Assembly (NCBI GenBank): GCA_903944725.1 | Contig: CAJASX010000054.1 | Span: forward strand, 1 to 64,000 | DNA: 64,000 nt | Direction of reading: 5' to 3' | DNA from: an uncultured beta proteobacterium | GTDB lineage: Bacteria; Pseudomonadota; Gammaproteobacteria; Burkholderiales; Burkholderiaceae | In this document: one piece after another, positions 41,509 through 52,916 of the stretch | Numbering within the stretch: the stretch's first letter is position 1 | How the letters are laid out: each line of letters opens with the position of its first letter | Program-made: the position numbers and the translations under genes | The notes under the pieces: generated by a model | Databases searched by the model: none | Seen by the model: only the letters and a program-made list of their open reading frames with translations | What the model was told of the DNA's origin: nothing

Positions 41509-42487
41509 TATAACCTTGACTAAAAATGCTTGGGGAGAGCGGGTCGCCCGCGAACTCAGTAATTTAAAGCCACAATCGTTAGGCAAAGTAGGCGTGCTAT
41601 TGGGGGGTCGTTCGGGTGAGCGAGAAATCTCGCTGATGTCGGGCAACGGCGTACTTAATGCCCTGCGCGAAAAAGGTGTTAATGCGCATGCATTTGATAC
41701 AGGGCAACTTAATCCAACTGAAATAACTGCGGCACATTTTGACCGGGTCTTTATTGCCTTACATGGTCGTTTTGGCGAAGACGGCACGATTCAAGGGCTA
41801 CTTGAATTACTCGATATTCCATACACAGGTAGTGGAGTATTAGCTTGTGCACTAGCAATAGACAAAATAGCCACTAAACAAATTTGGCAGAGCAGTGGTT
41901 TAGCCACACCACCATTTGAATTGCTTAGTGAAACGAGTAATTGGGCGGCAGTTGTAGCTCACTTGGGTCTGCCACTCATCGTTAAGCCAGTACATGAAGG
42001 TTCATCGTTAGGCTTAAGCAAAGTGCAGACGCTCAATGAGCTACCAGCGGCTTATGCTTTAGCTGCTAGCTTAGACAAAAAAGTGATGGCTGAAGCATGT
42101 ATTGTAGGTCCTGAGCTCACCTGTCCACTTGTAGGCGAGGGTGAAACTGCCGAGGCCTTACCAGTCATTCAAATTATTCCACCAAATGCTAATTACGATT
42201 TTCATCATAAGTATTTTTCTAACGAAACCCAATACTTATGTCCAAGTGGCTTAGATGAAAAACTAAATCAGGCAGTCCAAAATTTAGCATTAGCGGCATA
42301 TCGTACGCTTGGTTGCAAAACCTGGGGTCGGGCCGACATCATGATTGATGAGCGCACTGGACAACCCTATTTACTCGAGATGAATACGTCTCCGGGAATG
42401 ACCTCACATTCACTGGTGCCGATGGCAGCAAAAGCAGCAGGTGTTTCTTATGGTGATTTGGTTTTGTGGATCTTAAGCCAATCATGA
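41501..42487 (+). CDS. ddl: D-alanine:D-alanine ligase
   Basis: 328 residues of the ATP-grasp fold. [19 protein letters not shown] near the N-terminus, [27 protein letters not shown] (about 86), [14 protein letters not shown] (about 162) and [16 protein letters not shown] near the end are the Ddl motifs. The product dipeptide is the substrate of MurF, encoded in the same cluster. Its start lies within the end of murC. Confidence 0.97.
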   Translation: MANITLTKNAWGERVARELSNLKPQSLGKVGVLLGGRSGEREISLMSGNGVLNALREKGVNAHAFDTGQLNPTEITAAHFDRVFIALHGRFGEDGTIQGLLELLDIPYTGSGVLACALAIDKIATKQIWQSSGLATPPFELLSETSNWAAVVAHLGLPLIVKPVHEGSSLGLSKVQTLNELPAAYALAASLDKKVMAEACIVGPELTCPLVGEGETAEALPVIQIIPPNANYDFHHKYFSNETQYLCPSGLDEKLNQAVQNLALAAYRTLGCKTWGRADIMIDERTGQPYLLEMNTSPGMTSHSLVPMAAKAAGVSYGDLVLWILSQS

Positions 42488-43317
42488 AATATTTTCTAGC
42501 ACGTTTAAGCGATCTCAGTAGTTTGATTATGTCGCCCCTATGGAACAATGCCGCACGGATGCAGTACCTCACTAAATGGCTAATGCGCGGTTTGGCTTTA
42601 GGTATTGTGATTGGCCTGTTGGTGTGGCTAAGTCAACGTCCAGTGTTTAGATTACGGCAAATTCAAATTGAACCAGTTGGAAATCAAACCTTAAAGCACA
42701 TTAATTTACCAATTGTCAAAAACCAAATTTTGGATAAAGTCCAAGGCAATTTCTTTAGCGTGCGTTTAGAAGATGTCAAGCGCGCATTTGAAGAAATGCC
42801 TTGGGTGCGACGTGCCGCTGTACGGCGTTCTTGGCCGAATGGATTGGTGATTGCTATCGAAGAACAGACTGCGCTAGGTACCTGGAATACCGCTGATGGC
42901 CAAAAGTTAATTAGTGAGCTAGGCGAGGTATTTAATGGCAGTGTCGCTGAAGTAGATGACGAGATAGTGTTAGTCAATTTTAGCGGTCCAGATGGGAGCA
43001 GTAAAGAGGTGCTACGCCTTTATCAAAAAGCCAATACTTGGTTTAAACCATGGGACGTAACTATTAATACTCTCAATCTCACTGAGCGTTATGCGTGGAG
43101 TGTCAAATTATCGAATGGGCTTCGGGTTGAGTTTGGGCGTGATGAAGAAAACGTACAACAAAACTTAAGTACCGAACGAGTCGCTCGCTTATTAAAGTAC
43201 TGGCCTATGGTTCAAGCTAAATGGCCAACGCAAATTGATGCAGTTGATTTGCGTTATGGCAACGGCTTTGCCGTGCATCTAGTAGGAAATAATTCAAAAA
43301 GGATAAGCACTAAATGA
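42484..43317 (+). CDS. ftsQ: Cell division protein FtsQ
   Basis: The ATG at 42484 overlaps the ddl TGA (ATGA) and gives 277 residues; the frame is open six codons further up, which I reject. One membrane helix ([19 protein letters not shown]) is followed by the POTRA domain ([17 protein letters not shown]) and the FtsQ beta domain ([35 protein letters not shown]). It recruits FtsL and FtsB to the septum. It overlaps ftsA by 4 bp. Confidence 0.95.
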   Translation: MKYFLARLSDLSSLIMSPLWNNAARMQYLTKWLMRGLALGIVIGLLVWLSQRPVFRLRQIQIEPVGNQTLKHINLPIVKNQILDKVQGNFFSVRLEDVKRAFEEMPWVRRAAVRRSWPNGLVIAIEEQTALGTWNTADGQKLISELGEVFNGSVAEVDDEIVLVNFSGPDGSSKEVLRLYQKANTWFKPWDVTINTLNLTERYAWSVKLSNGLRVEFGRDEENVQQNLSTERVARLLKYWPMVQAKWPTQIDAVDLRYGNGFAVHLVGNNSKRISTK

Positions 43318-44543
43318 GTAAGGACAATCGAGATCTGTTAGTTGGACTAGACATTGGTACCTCGAAAGTGGTGGCTTTAGTGGCTGAGTTAACGCCAGAC
43401 GGTAATTTTAATGTGGTGGGTGTGGGACAAACCTCTTCGAAAGGTTTAAAAAAAGGTGTAGTAGTAAACATTGAGGCAACAGTGTTGTCGATTCAGAAGG
43501 CCTTAGAAGAGGCAGAAGTCATGGCCGATCGGCGTATTGTCCAAGTGTTTACAGGAATTGCTGGTAATCACATTGTGAGCTTTAACTCTAGTGGAATGGT
43601 TGCTATTCGTGATAAAGAAGTAGGCCCAAGCGACGTAGAGCGCGTCTTAGAAACGGCCAAAGCAATTAATATCCCGACTGATCAACAAATTTTGCATATT
43701 TTGGTGCAAGAATTCATCATTGACGGGCAAGAAGATGTTCGCGAACCCATTGGTATGAGTGGCTTAAGGCTAGAGGTTCAAGTGCATATTGTGACTGGCG
43801 CAGTTAGTGCAGCACAAAATATTGTGAAGTGTGTACGGCGTTGTGGGCTTGAAGTAAACGATTTAATTTTGCAACCCCTAGCTTCGAGCTTAGCCGTTCT
43901 TACCGAAGATGAAAAAGAATTAGGTGTAGCCTTAATTGATATCGGAGGCGGAACAACCGATATTGCAATTTATTCTCAAGGTTCAATTCGGCATACCGCA
44001 GTAATACCGATCGCAGGGGATCAAATTACTAATGATATTGCGATGGCCCTACGAACCCCCACCCTAGAAGCCGAAGATTTAAAAATTCAACATGGCATGG
44101 CACAGCAAGAGCTGGCAGACCCTAACATCATGATCGAGGTTGCAGGCGTTGGTGACCGCGAGCCTAGGCCCATGTCAAAACAAGCTTTAGCTGCAGTGAT
44201 TGAGCCGCGTGTTGAGGAGTTATTTATTTTAGTACGCGATGTGATGCGCGAATCGGGCTATGAAGAGTTGGTAGCGTCAGGCATTGTTTTGACAGGCGGA
44301 TCAGCATTAATGCCTGGCATGGTTGAATTAGCAGAACAAGTTTTTTTGCGACCAGCTCGCATTGGTGTGCCGGAATACCGCGGTCACTTACATGAAGTCT
44401 TACGTAGCCCACGATTTTCAACCAGCATTGGTCTTTTGCTTGAGGGACAAGCTCAACTATTGCGAGGGAGGCGGGTAGCCGATTCAGGAACCTTTCAAGG
44501 AGTTGTTTCGCGCTTAAAAGAATGGTTTACAGGAAATTTTTAG
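43314..44543 (+). CDS. ftsA: Cell division protein FtsA
   Basis: 409 residues of the actin fold. VGLDIGTSKVVALVAE (phosphate 1, about 9), the SHS2 1C domain, ALIDIGGGTTDIAIYSQG (phosphate 2, about 205) and GIVLTGGSALMPGM (adenosine motif, about 322) are clear. The C-terminal amphipathic helix LKEWFTGNF anchors it to the membrane. FtsA tethers FtsZ filaments. The ATGA overlap links it to ftsQ. Confidence 0.98.
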   Translation: MSKDNRDLLVGLDIGTSKVVALVAELTPDGNFNVVGVGQTSSKGLKKGVVVNIEATVLSIQKALEEAEVMADRRIVQVFTGIAGNHIVSFNSSGMVAIRDKEVGPSDVERVLETAKAINIPTDQQILHILVQEFIIDGQEDVREPIGMSGLRLEVQVHIVTGAVSAAQNIVKCVRRCGLEVNDLILQPLASSLAVLTEDEKELGVALIDIGGGTTDIAIYSQGSIRHTAVIPIAGDQITNDIAMALRTPTLEAEDLKIQHGMAQQELADPNIMIEVAGVGDREPRPMSKQALAAVIEPRVEELFILVRDVMRESGYEELVASGIVLTGGSALMPGMVELAEQVFLRPARIGVPEYRGHLHEVLRSPRFSTSIGLLLEGQAQLLRGRRVADSGTFQGVVSRLKEWFTGNF

Positions 44544-44582
44544 TTTTTTTCGTCGTCGTCAATGTCACACTTAGGAGGATTT

Positions 44583-45914
44583 ATGGAATTTGAAATGGTA
44601 GAACAAGAAGTAGCCGGTAAGACCATTATTAAAGTGGTTGGAATCGGGGGAGCTGGTGGCAATGCTATCCAGCATATGATTCGTCGCGGGGTCGATGGGG
44701 TCGAATTTATTTGCATGAATACCGATGCAGGCGCATTACAACGGTCTGAAGCAAAATTAAATTTGCAATTGGGCTCAAGTGGTTTAGGGGCCGGGGCAAA
44801 GCCAGAAATTGGCGCAGCCTCAGCAGAAGAAGCACGGACTCGCATTGCCGATGCTTTGCAAGGTGCCCACATGGTATTTATTACTGCCGGAATGGGCGGT
44901 GGTACAGGCACTGGAGCAGCGCCGATCGTAGCTCAAGTTGCTAAAGAAATGGGCATCTTGACCGTTGGTGTTATTAGTAAGCCATTCGATTTTGAGGGGG
45001 TTAAACGTTTAAAAGTCGCAGAAGATGGGGCGTCTGAATTAGAACAACATGTTGACTCGTTAATTGTGGTCTTAAATGAGAAATTATTTGAAGTGATGGG
45101 TGAAGATGCCGAGTTTGATAAGGCCTTTGCTTGTGCTGATGACGTCTTACACAACGCTGTTTCAGGTATTGCAGAAATTATTAATGTGCAAGGTTTGATC
45201 AATGTTGACTTTGAGGATGTCAAAACTGTCATGGGAGAACAAGGTAAGGCCATGATGGGTACTGCTACAGTATCTGGCATGGATCGTGCACGCTTGGCGG
45301 CAGAAGCGGCGGTTGCATCGCCATTACTAGAGGGCGTTGATCTATCAGGCGCAAGGGGAGTTCTAGTTAATATCACGGCTAGTCATTCCTTAAAACTATC
45401 TGAAACCCGTGAAGTAATGGCTGCCATTCGAGGCTATGCAGCAGACGATGCAACTGTTATTTTTGGCACTGTGTATGACGATAGTTTAGGTGACGCCCTC
45501 CGGGTAACGGTGGTAGCAACCGGACTTAACAATCCAGCGCGCCATCAACCTGAAGTCATTTGGCGTCAAGCTACTGGCACCCATGATGCGGTGCCAACAA
45601 TCACCACTTTAAATAACTTTGCCCCCATTAGCGCTTCTGCGGCAATCAGTAAAATGGGGATGGAGGCTTCATCGGCTAGTGTTGCAAATCCTGACCTGGG
45701 AAATGCCAATACTTCTGGTGTGGCTATGGCTGCCGCAGGCCGAAGTGGGGTTGATTATGGTGATCTTGATCGACCAAGCGTTTTTCGTAATGCCCGCACA
45801 GGCGGAGCGGCGCCAACCTTAGGGGCTGATAGCTCTCCACAGGCTAAAACAATGCTTGATAAAGGCACCGATTATTATGAAATCCCAGCTTTTTTACGCA
45901 AACAAGCTGATTAA
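44583..45914 (+). CDS. ftsZ: Cell division GTPase FtsZ
   Basis: The tubulin-like GTPase that forms the Z ring. The GTP signature GGGTGTGAAP is in MGGGTGTGAAPIVAQ, with GIGGAGGNAIQHMI near the start and NVDFEDVKTVM for the T7 loop (Asn...Asp catalytic). The linker (about 325-420) is Ala/Ser-rich and the end DYYEIPAFLRKQAD is the FtsA/ZipA-binding peptide. The start is decided by AGGAGG at 44573-44578, five bases before the ATG at 44583 (443 residues). An in-frame ATG at 44562 lies before that ribosome binding site and is unlikely. Confidence 0.98.
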   Translation: MEFEMVEQEVAGKTIIKVVGIGGAGGNAIQHMIRRGVDGVEFICMNTDAGALQRSEAKLNLQLGSSGLGAGAKPEIGAASAEEARTRIADALQGAHMVFITAGMGGGTGTGAAPIVAQVAKEMGILTVGVISKPFDFEGVKRLKVAEDGASELEQHVDSLIVVLNEKLFEVMGEDAEFDKAFACADDVLHNAVSGIAEIINVQGLINVDFEDVKTVMGEQGKAMMGTATVSGMDRARLAAEAAVASPLLEGVDLSGARGVLVNITASHSLKLSETREVMAAIRGYAADDATVIFGTVYDDSLGDALRVTVVATGLNNPARHQPEVIWRQATGTHDAVPTITTLNNFAPISASAAISKMGMEASSASVANPDLGNANTSGVAMAAAGRSGVDYGDLDRPSVFRNARTGGAAPTLGADSSPQAKTMLDKGTDYYEIPAFLRKQAD

Positions 45915-45945
45915 TAAAATGGTCAATACAATAGATAATTGAAAA

Positions 45946-45995
45946 ATACCAACGCACAGCCCCTCCGGACGACGAATCCTTGCTGGCGTTGGTAT
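45946..45995. repeat. Long-armed hairpin between ftsZ and the peroxiredoxin gene
   Basis: ATACCAACGC (45946-45955) pairs perfectly with GCGTTGGTAT (45986-45995). After a one-base bulge, CAGC (45957-45960) pairs with GCTG (45982-45985), leaving a GC-rich 21-base apical loop. It sits 32 bp after the ftsZ stop and 29 bp before the peroxiredoxin ATG. The right flank (CCTAAATTAA) has no T-run. It may be a processing or leader structure, or a weak terminator for the dcw transcript. Confidence 0.7.
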
Positions 45996-46024
45996 CCTAA
46001 ATTAATTAACCTATTGGAGAAACC

Positions 46025-46525
46025 ATGATTGCAGTCGGACAAAATTTACCAAATGCTACCCTTTATGAATTTTTAAATGAGGCATCAGAAGGCTGCGCTA
46101 TTGGGCCTAACGCCTTTGAGGTGGATAAATTAACGGCAGGTAAAAAAATAGTTATCTTTGGTTTACCGGGCGCCTTTACACCTACCTGTTCTGCTCAGCA
46201 TGTACCTGGTTATTTAGAGCAATTTGATGCTATTAAAGCTAAAGGCATTGATGAAATTTGGTGTGTTTCGGTTAACGACCCCTTTGTTATGGGTGCTTGG
46301 GGGAGAGATTTAAAGGTGGGTAAAAAGGTGCGGATGTTAGGTGACGGTAGTGCCGAATTGACCCAAAAATTGGGTTTGGAATTCGATTTAACTAAGCGCG
46401 GACTGGGAGTACGTTCGCAACGTTATGCCATGGTAGTTGATAATGGCATGGTCAAGCATCTGGTGGTTGAAGAGCCAGGTAAATTTGATTTCAGCGATGC
46501 TAAGTCGATTTTGCAGCAACTCTAA
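46025..46525 (+). CDS. Peroxiredoxin, Prx5 type
   Basis: 166 residues. The peroxidatic cysteine is Cys55 in PGAFTPTCSAQHVPGYLEQFD, the Prx5 signature; the conserved Arg region is present in LGVRSQRYAMVVDNG. No glutaredoxin domain is fused. It reduces H2O2 and organic peroxides with thiol donors. A GGAG precedes the ATG. It lies between ftsZ and lpxC, a position common in Burkholderiales, and grxD in this window is a possible but unproven partner. Confidence 0.93.
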   Translation: MIAVGQNLPNATLYEFLNEASEGCAIGPNAFEVDKLTAGKKIVIFGLPGAFTPTCSAQHVPGYLEQFDAIKAKGIDEIWCVSVNDPFVMGAWGRDLKVGKKVRMLGDGSAELTQKLGLEFDLTKRGLGVRSQRYAMVVDNGMVKHLVVEEPGKFDFSDAKSILQQL

Positions 46526-46553
46526 AGGGCTACTTGAGTAGTTTGAACTCATT

Positions 46554-47468
46554 ATGTTGAAGCAAAAAACCATTGCCGCCGCGGTGAAAACCGTTGGCAT
46601 TGGCTTGCATTCTGGCCGCAAGTCAACCCTAACAATTAAACCGGGACCCATTAATTCAGGCATTCAATTTGTTCGAGTTGACTTACCCGAACCCATGCAG
46701 ATAGCTGCACATGCTTTAGCGGTTTGCGATACACGCTTAGCATCGGTGATTCAAAAAGATGGGGTGCGTATTTCAACTGTCGAGCATTTGTTATCTGCCT
46801 GTGCAGGGCTTGGTTTAGATAACTTAGTAATCGAACTCGATTGTGAGGAAGTGCCTATCATGGATGGTAGTGCCGCCTCATTTTTATTTCTAATTGAGTC
46901 TGCAGGCATTGTTGAGCAAGCAGCCCCTCGACAATTTATGGTGATTAAAAAACCAGTTGAGGTACATGATGGTGACAAACTGGCAAGGCTTGAACCTTTT
47001 GTTGGTTTTAAACTTGATTTTACGATTGACTTCAAACATCCTGCGCTTGATAAAACAGGACAACATTTTATTATTGATTTTGCTGAACAAGCTTATCGCA
47101 GTGAAATTGGTAGGGCCCGTACTTTTGGCTTTGCGCATGAAGTAGAGGCTTTGCGGGAAATTGGTTTAGCTCGAGGCGGTAGCCTCGATAATGCGATCGT
47201 TTTAGATGAGCACCGCATTCTGAATAACGAAGAATTACGTTATGAAGACGAATTTGTGCGCCATAAAATCCTTGATGCCATCGGCGATTTGTATTTGGCA
47301 GGTTATCCAATAATCGGTGCTTATATTGCCAAAAAATCAGGGCATGCCTTAAATAATGCATTATTACGACAGCTATTGGCCGACCCAAGCGCTTACGAAA
47401 TTACTACCATCTCTAAAAGTCGAGCACCAGCAGCCTATTTACACGAATCTCAGCCTCTATTTATTTAG
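46554..47468 (+). CDS. lpxC: UDP-3-O-acyl-N-acetylglucosamine deacetylase
   Basis: 304 residues. The zinc enzyme of the committed lipid A step. [19 protein letters not shown], the first zinc ligand in [17 protein letters not shown] (about 80) and the second pair in [18 protein letters not shown] (about 236) are conserved, with the catalytic His in [15 protein letters not shown]. It confirms a lipopolysaccharide outer membrane. Its 3' end overlaps the minus-strand DUF721 gene by 8 bp. Confidence 0.97.
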   Translation: MLKQKTIAAAVKTVGIGLHSGRKSTLTIKPGPINSGIQFVRVDLPEPMQIAAHALAVCDTRLASVIQKDGVRISTVEHLLSACAGLGLDNLVIELDCEEVPIMDGSAASFLFLIESAGIVEQAAPRQFMVIKKPVEVHDGDKLARLEPFVGFKLDFTIDFKHPALDKTGQHFIIDFAEQAYRSEIGRARTFGFAHEVEALREIGLARGGSLDNAIVLDEHRILNNEELRYEDEFVRHKILDAIGDLYLAGYPIIGAYIAKKSGHALNNALLRQLLADPSAYEITTISKSRAPAAYLHESQPLFI

Positions 47469-47964
47469 GTTTTCTGGCTAGTAAGCGGGCAATGGTGTGG
47501 CGTAGTTTTGAATCTGGGGGCAAGCGTTTTAATAAATTCAACCAAGCCACATGGGCAACAGCATTTAGTCCTTGGGGTGGGCGACGATTTTGCGCTAGTG
47601 CAAGATTTGGCCCACTAGGCTTTAGTCGGCTCGGCACTAAGCGCACTTTCAGCTGAAGTCCCCGATAACCATGCAGAGCCAGTTCAGAGGTTAGACTAGG
47701 CAGTACTTGCTCAAGACGCGCAGCTAGGGTTGCGTTGGGCACCATTAAAAGCAACTCTTCTTTGGGTGAAGTACGCCAAGTAGGCTCGATACGATCGCTA
47801 AAGTGACCTAAATTAACGGTATTTAAGGCTAGATTGAGTGCATTTTTAACTTTCAATAACTCTGCCGAGCGCGCCAAAATTCCACTAGGCCCATTTTGAC
47901 CGGACAGCCAAGCCAAGCAATCCTTGGCTAGGTTATTGGTGGGGTTTTTGGGATCAGGATTCAT
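47461..47964 (-). CDS. DUF721/DciA-like protein
   Basis: 167 residues. A DciA/DUF721-type central region: [36 protein letters not shown], with basic flanks. DciA is the ancestral helper for loading the DnaB replicative helicase and is often encoded beside lpxC and secA, as here. Conservation is weak, so the assignment rests on context and the hydrophobic pattern. It is divergent from secA across 71 bp. Confidence 0.7.
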   Translation of the reverse strand: MNPDPKNPTNNLAKDCLAWLSGQNGPSGILARSAELLKVKNALNLALNTVNLGHFSDRIEPTWRTSPKEELLLMVPNATLAARLEQVLPSLTSELALHGYRGLQLKVRLVPSRLKPSGPNLALAQNRRPPQGLNAVAHVAWLNLLKRLPPDSKLRHTIARLLARKPK

Positions 47965-48035
47965 GGCTAACGGTAATCATGGTTAAAAGGTGTGGCGGGT
48001 GATAAACTCAAGGGCTTAATTTTCCTCAATATCCC

Positions 48036-50789
48036 ATGGTAATCGGTCTCATCAAAACGCTGGTCGGAAGTCGTAATGACCGCCTTTTAAAGCAATATCG
48101 CAAGATCGTTGCCAAGATTAATGCATTTGAGCCTGCTATGCAGGCCTTGGATGACGCTGCTTTGCAGGCTAAAACCGCTGAATTCAAAGGCCGCTTAAAG
48201 GCGGGTGAATTACTCGAAGATATCGCCCCTGAGGCATTTGCAGTAGTGCGTGAAGCTAGTTGCCGAGTAATGAAAATGCGGCACTTCGATGCTCAACTCA
48301 TGGGTGGCTACGCTTTGCACGAAGGCAAAATTGCCGAAATGGGAACTGGTGAAGGTAAAACCCTAACGGCTACCTTACCAGTGTATTTAAACTCTTTGGC
48401 TGGTCAAGGCGTTCATGTGGTCACCGTAAATGATTATTTAGCCCAACGCGATGCCGAGTGGATGGCGACTATTTATAACTTCTTAGGCTTAAAGGTGGGA
48501 GTTAATTTATCGCAAATGGATCACGCCACTAAGCAAGCAGCCTATGCTGCTGATATTACTTATGGCACCAATAACGAATTTGGCTTTGATTATTTACGTG
48601 ACAACATGGTTCAAGATGTAGGTCAGCGGGTGCAACGTGGTTTAGCCTATGCAATTGTCGATGAAGTAGATTCAATTCTCATCGATGAAGCTCGTACCCC
48701 GCTAATTATTTCTGGGCAAGCCGAAGACCATACCGATTTATATCTACTGATTAATGCTTTGCCAGCTTATTTAGAGCGGCAAATTGGCGAAGAAAAAGCT
48801 GATGGCACAGGCGTTGAAAAAGCTGGCGATTATTGGGTCGATGAAAAATCGCAGCAAGTGTATCTCACTGAAATGGGACACGAAAAGGCCGAGAATGTTT
48901 TAGTTCAACTCGGCGCCTTGAAAGCCGGCGATTCTTTATATGCCCCGCAAAATATTACCTTAATGCACCATGTGTATGCTGCTTTACGGGCACACTCACT
49001 CTATAACCGCGACCAGCACTATGTAGTACAAAATAATGAAGTCATCATCGTTGATGAATTTACTGGACGCTTAATGCAAGGTCGGCGCTGGTCTGATGGT
49101 CTGCATCAGGCAGTTGAGGCGAAAGAGTCTGTCGCGATTCAAAATGAAAATCAAACGCTAGCAACGATCACATTTCAAAATTATTTTAGAATGTACGGCA
49201 AGCTTGCAGGCATGACAGGGACAGCAGATACTGAAGCTTATGAATTTAAGGAAATTTATAATTTAGAAACTGTTGTTATTCCACCAAATCGCTTAAGTCA
49301 AAGAACCGATCGACAAGATCAAATTTATAAATCCTCCCGTGAGCGATACGACGCAGTAATCAAAGATATTCAAGCATGCTACCAACGTGGCCAGCCAGTT
49401 TTAGTGGGCACCACTTCAATTGAAAATTCAGAATTAATTGCTGCTATGTTAGATCGCCTGCAATTACCCCACCAAGTACTTAATGCAAAGCAGCATGCCC
49501 GTGAAGCAGAAATTATTGCTCAGGCTGGGCGCCCCAAAATGATTACGATTGCCACCAATATGGCTGGCCGAGGCACCGATATTGTCTTGGGCGGTAATGT
49601 CGAAAAACAAGCCGTCTTAATGCATGCTGATGACGCAAAAATTAAGCAATTGCACGATGAATGGCAGGGTTTGCACGACCAAGTTATTACTGAAGGCGGT
49701 TTACATATTATTGGTACCGAGCGGCATGAAAGTCGCCGTATCGACAATCAGTTAAGAGGTCGCTCGGGGCGCCAAGGCGACCCTGGATCATCCCGCTTTT
49801 ACCTTTCTTTAGACGATCCCCTATTGCGTATTTTTGCCGGTGAACGCTTGCGTGGCGTAATGGAGCGATTAAAAATGCCTGACGGTGAGCCAATTGAGGC
49901 TGGCATGGTCACGCGCTCAATCGAGTCTGCCCAGCGTAAAGTAGAAGGACGCAATTTTGATATTCGTAAACAATTACTGCAATACGATGACGTTGCCAAT
50001 GATCAACGCAAAGAAACCTATCGCCTGAGAAATCAAATTCTCGAGTCCCAAGATATTGGCGATCTCATTGCTAATTTGCGCGAGGATGTTATGCAAGGGT
50101 TGTGTCGCGCATATGTGCCGCATGAATCAATGGAAGAGCAATGGGATTTACAGGGTCTAGAAAATGTTCTTGCTAGCGATTGGGGGCTCAAAGTTGATTT
50201 ACGTCAATGGGTAGAGGCTGCTGAGACAGTTGATGACGAAGCTGTTGTTGCATACCTGATGCAGTTGGCAATTGCAGAGTATGACGCTAAAGTGAGTTTA
50301 TCGGGACGTGAAGCTTTCGCTAGCTTTGAGCGTTCAGTTACTCTTTTTAGTTTAGATAGTCATTGGCGTGAGCATTTAGCTGCTCTTGATCATTTACGTC
50401 AAGGTATTCATTTACGTGGTTATGCTCAAAAAGACCCTAAACAAGAATACCGTCGCGAAGCGTTTGAGCTTTATGCTGAATTACTTGATGTGATTAAAGC
50501 TGATGTCATTAAGACCATCATGACAGTGCAAATTCGCAGCGCTAATGAGCTTGAACAGGCTGCCGAATCGATGAACGAAGGCCTTACAAATCTAAGCGAT
50601 GTGCAATATCAACATGCTGAAGCTAGCCCTGAATTAATGGGGCCTACCGCAGAATCTGCCGAGCAGGCTCAGCCCTTGGCGACGCGCAGCGTTACGCCGA
50701 TTAAAGCTGGTCCTAAGGTAGGTAGAAACGAGCCTTGTCCATGTGGTAGTGGCAAAAAATATAAACTGTGTCACGGTGCACTGAGCTAG
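48036..50789 (+). CDS. secA: Preprotein translocase ATPase SecA
   Basis: 917 residues, full length. Walker A is [14 protein letters not shown] (about 103), Walker B region [20 protein letters not shown] (about 207), then the preprotein cross-linking domain, [18 protein letters not shown], and [28 protein letters not shown]. The C-terminal zinc/SecB-binding tail ends [14 protein letters not shown]. It drives Sec export. Downstream argJ follows after 11 bp. Confidence 0.99.
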   Translation: MVIGLIKTLVGSRNDRLLKQYRKIVAKINAFEPAMQALDDAALQAKTAEFKGRLKAGELLEDIAPEAFAVVREASCRVMKMRHFDAQLMGGYALHEGKIAEMGTGEGKTLTATLPVYLNSLAGQGVHVVTVNDYLAQRDAEWMATIYNFLGLKVGVNLSQMDHATKQAAYAADITYGTNNEFGFDYLRDNMVQDVGQRVQRGLAYAIVDEVDSILIDEARTPLIISGQAEDHTDLYLLINALPAYLERQIGEEKADGTGVEKAGDYWVDEKSQQVYLTEMGHEKAENVLVQLGALKAGDSLYAPQNITLMHHVYAALRAHSLYNRDQHYVVQNNEVIIVDEFTGRLMQGRRWSDGLHQAVEAKESVAIQNENQTLATITFQNYFRMYGKLAGMTGTADTEAYEFKEIYNLETVVIPPNRLSQRTDRQDQIYKSSRERYDAVIKDIQACYQRGQPVLVGTTSIENSELIAAMLDRLQLPHQVLNAKQHAREAEIIAQAGRPKMITIATNMAGRGTDIVLGGNVEKQAVLMHADDAKIKQLHDEWQGLHDQVITEGGLHIIGTERHESRRIDNQLRGRSGRQGDPGSSRFYLSLDDPLLRIFAGERLRGVMERLKMPDGEPIEAGMVTRSIESAQRKVEGRNFDIRKQLLQYDDVANDQRKETYRLRNQILESQDIGDLIANLREDVMQGLCRAYVPHESMEEQWDLQGLENVLASDWGLKVDLRQWVEAAETVDDEAVVAYLMQLAIAEYDAKVSLSGREAFASFERSVTLFSLDSHWREHLAALDHLRQGIHLRGYAQKDPKQEYRREAFELYAELLDVIKADVIKTIMTVQIRSANELEQAAESMNEGLTNLSDVQYQHAEASPELMGPTAESAEQAQPLATRSVTPIKAGPKVGRNEPCPCGSGKKYKLCHGALS

Positions 50790-50800
50790 CAAATTAAGCT

Positions 50801-52036
50801 ATGCCTGTTAATTTACCCCTGCCAAACCCAAGCGAGCTAAAACCTATCGCAGGTTTTATGTTGGGCATTGCTGAGGCAGGCATAAAAAAACCTAATCGTA
50901 AAGATGTATTGGTGATGACTTTTGTGCCCGGCACAGAAGTTGCTGGAGTATTTACCCAAAATCGTTTTTGTGCTGCCCCAGTCCAAGTTTGTATTAGTCA
51001 TCTTGAGGCACAGACCGAGACTAAAAAAATTCAGGCAATGGTAGTTAACACTGGGAATGCTAATGCAGGTACGGGCGAAGAGGGCTTACAAAATGCGCTT
51101 AAAACTTGCGTTGCTTTAGCTGCCGATTTACAGCTTGAGCCACTGCAAATTTTGCCCTTTTCTACGGGGGTTATTTTAGAGCCCTTACCCCTTGAAAAGA
51201 TTATTGCCGCTATGCCACGCGCAATTGCTAACTTAGCTGAGCAACATTGGTTCGCTGCAGCAGAAGCGATTATGACCACTGATACTCAGCCTAAGGCTGC
51301 TTCACTGACGCTTGACACCCCGCAGGGCCAAATCAACATGACTGGTATTTGCAAGGGGGCTGGCATGATTCATCCCAATATGGCAACCATGTTGGGTTTT
51401 ATTGCAACTGATGCAGGCTTTGCTCCAGGTTTACTTCAACAACTCACTCGTGAAGCTGCCGACCTATCATTCAATGCGATTACGATTGATGGCGACACCT
51501 CAACAAACGATTCTTTTATCGTTGTAGCTACCGGTCAAGTGGCGCCCATCATTCAAAATCAGGATGACCCACTTTATGCGCTAGTTAGCGAGGCACTCAT
51601 TACTTTAGCCAAACAATTAGCGCAAATGATTGTACGCGATGGTGAAGGAGCAACAAAATTTATTACCATTACTGTCCAAGGTGGGAAAACAGCGCAAGAG
51701 TGTCGCTTGGTTGCTAAGGCAGTTGCCCACTCTCCATTGGTAAAAACGGCTTTTTTTGCTAGCGACCCAAATTTAGGGCGCATCTTAGCGGCTATTGGTT
51801 ATGCTGGCATTGTCGATCTTGATGTTCGGCAAGTGCAACTCTGGCTTGGCGATATATGGGTAGCTAAAAATGGTGGCCGTAATCCAAATTATCATGAAGC
51901 AGACGGACAAGCTGTTATGCAAGCAGCTGAAATTACTGTCAAAATTGATCTAGGTCGAGGCAGCGCTACGCAGACCATTTGGACTTGTGATCTATCGCAT
52001 GATTACGTTTCAATTAATGCCGACTATCGCTCTTAA
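50801..52036 (+). CDS. argJ: Bifunctional glutamate N-acetyltransferase/ornithine acetyltransferase
   Basis: 411 residues. The autoproteolytic site is in [19 protein letters not shown] (about residue 190), where cleavage before Thr gives the alpha and beta chains. [25 protein letters not shown] and [12 protein letters not shown] are conserved. It recycles the acetyl group in arginine synthesis. It is in line with secA and the following ATPase gene. Confidence 0.97.
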   Translation: MPVNLPLPNPSELKPIAGFMLGIAEAGIKKPNRKDVLVMTFVPGTEVAGVFTQNRFCAAPVQVCISHLEAQTETKKIQAMVVNTGNANAGTGEEGLQNALKTCVALAADLQLEPLQILPFSTGVILEPLPLEKIIAAMPRAIANLAEQHWFAAAEAIMTTDTQPKAASLTLDTPQGQINMTGICKGAGMIHPNMATMLGFIATDAGFAPGLLQQLTREAADLSFNAITIDGDTSTNDSFIVVATGQVAPIIQNQDDPLYALVSEALITLAKQLAQMIVRDGEGATKFITITVQGGKTAQECRLVAKAVAHSPLVKTAFFASDPNLGRILAAIGYAGIVDLDVRQVQLWLGDIWVAKNGGRNPNYHEADGQAVMQAAEITVKIDLGRGSATQTIWTCDLSHDYVSINADYRS

Positions 52037-52058
52037 GATTATTTACTAAGCAAATCGT

Positions 52059-52916
52059 ATGAATGACAAACTAGATCGGCTCCTATCTCATTTAGAAACA
52101 TTTTTACCAAAGCCAATTACAACTAATGATTGGCTGACAGCGCGGGCATTTAGATGGCGAAGGCGCGATAGTATTTTTGGTAGTATTGGATATTTACAAC
52201 CGGTCAAACACATTTCAGATATTACCTTTGAAGATCTGCAGCACATTGACCGCCAGCGAGATGCTATTCGCAATAATACCCGTCAGTTTATTGAAAAAAA
52301 ACCAGCCAATAATATTTTGTTAACAGGTGCACGGGGTACTGGGAAATCATCTTTAATTAAAGCCTGTTTACATGAATTTGCCGAGCAAGGTTTGCGTTTG
52401 GTTGAGGTAGATAAAGCCTATTTGGCCGATTTAGCCGACATTACTGATTTATTAGCAGATCGGCCAGAACGCTTTGTGATTTTTTGCGATGACTTATCAT
52501 TTGATGAAGGAGAGACAGGCTACAAGGCAATGAAATCTGCTTTAGATGGTTCGGTATCGGCACAAGTTGATAATATTTTAATTTACGCCACCTCTAATCG
52601 TCGGCATTTATTACCTGAATATATGAAGGATAACGAAAGCTATGCTTATTCAGATGAAGGTGAGATTCATCCTGGGGAAGTAGTTGAAGAAAAAATTTCT
52701 TTATCGGAACGCTTTGGCTTATGGCTCTCGTTTTACCCTCCCAAGCAAGACGAGTATTTAGCAATTGTGGCGCACTGGCTACAACATTTTGGTTTAAGCA
52801 GAGCCGAAATTGAAGCGGCAAGACCAGCGGCATTAGTTTGGGCCTTAGAACGGGGCTCACGTTCTGGCCGAGTAGCATGGCAATTCGCAAAGTTTTTTAC
52901 TGGTAATCGTGCCTGA
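52059..52916 (+). CDS. DUF815 family AAA+ ATP-binding protein
   Basis: 285 residues. Walker A is LTGARGTGKSSLIKACLHEF (about 89) and Walker B is FVIFCDDLSFDEGE (about 144), followed by a sensor-1-like YATSNRRHLLPEYM. These are typical of the DUF815 ATPase family, whose cellular function is not established. The neighbours argJ and mutT recur in related genomes but give no clear hint. It ends inside the mutT start (8-bp overlap). Confidence 0.9.
   Translation: MNDKLDRLLSHLETFLPKPITTNDWLTARAFRWRRRDSIFGSIGYLQPVKHISDITFEDLQHIDRQRDAIRNNTRQFIEKKPANNILLTGARGTGKSSLIKACLHEFAEQGLRLVEVDKAYLADLADITDLLADRPERFVIFCDDLSFDEGETGYKAMKSALDGSVSAQVDNILIYATSNRRHLLPEYMKDNESYAYSDEGEIHPGEVVEEKISLSERFGLWLSFYPPKQDEYLAIVAHWLQHFGLSRAEIEAARPAALVWALERGSRSGRVAWQFAKFFTGNRA

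Noticed and set aside
44540..45376. Two antisense ORFs of 123 and 147 residues opposite ftsZ
   Set aside because: They mirror the codon pattern of the highly conserved ftsZ, have Ser/Ala/Pro-rich low-complexity translations and no ribosome binding site.
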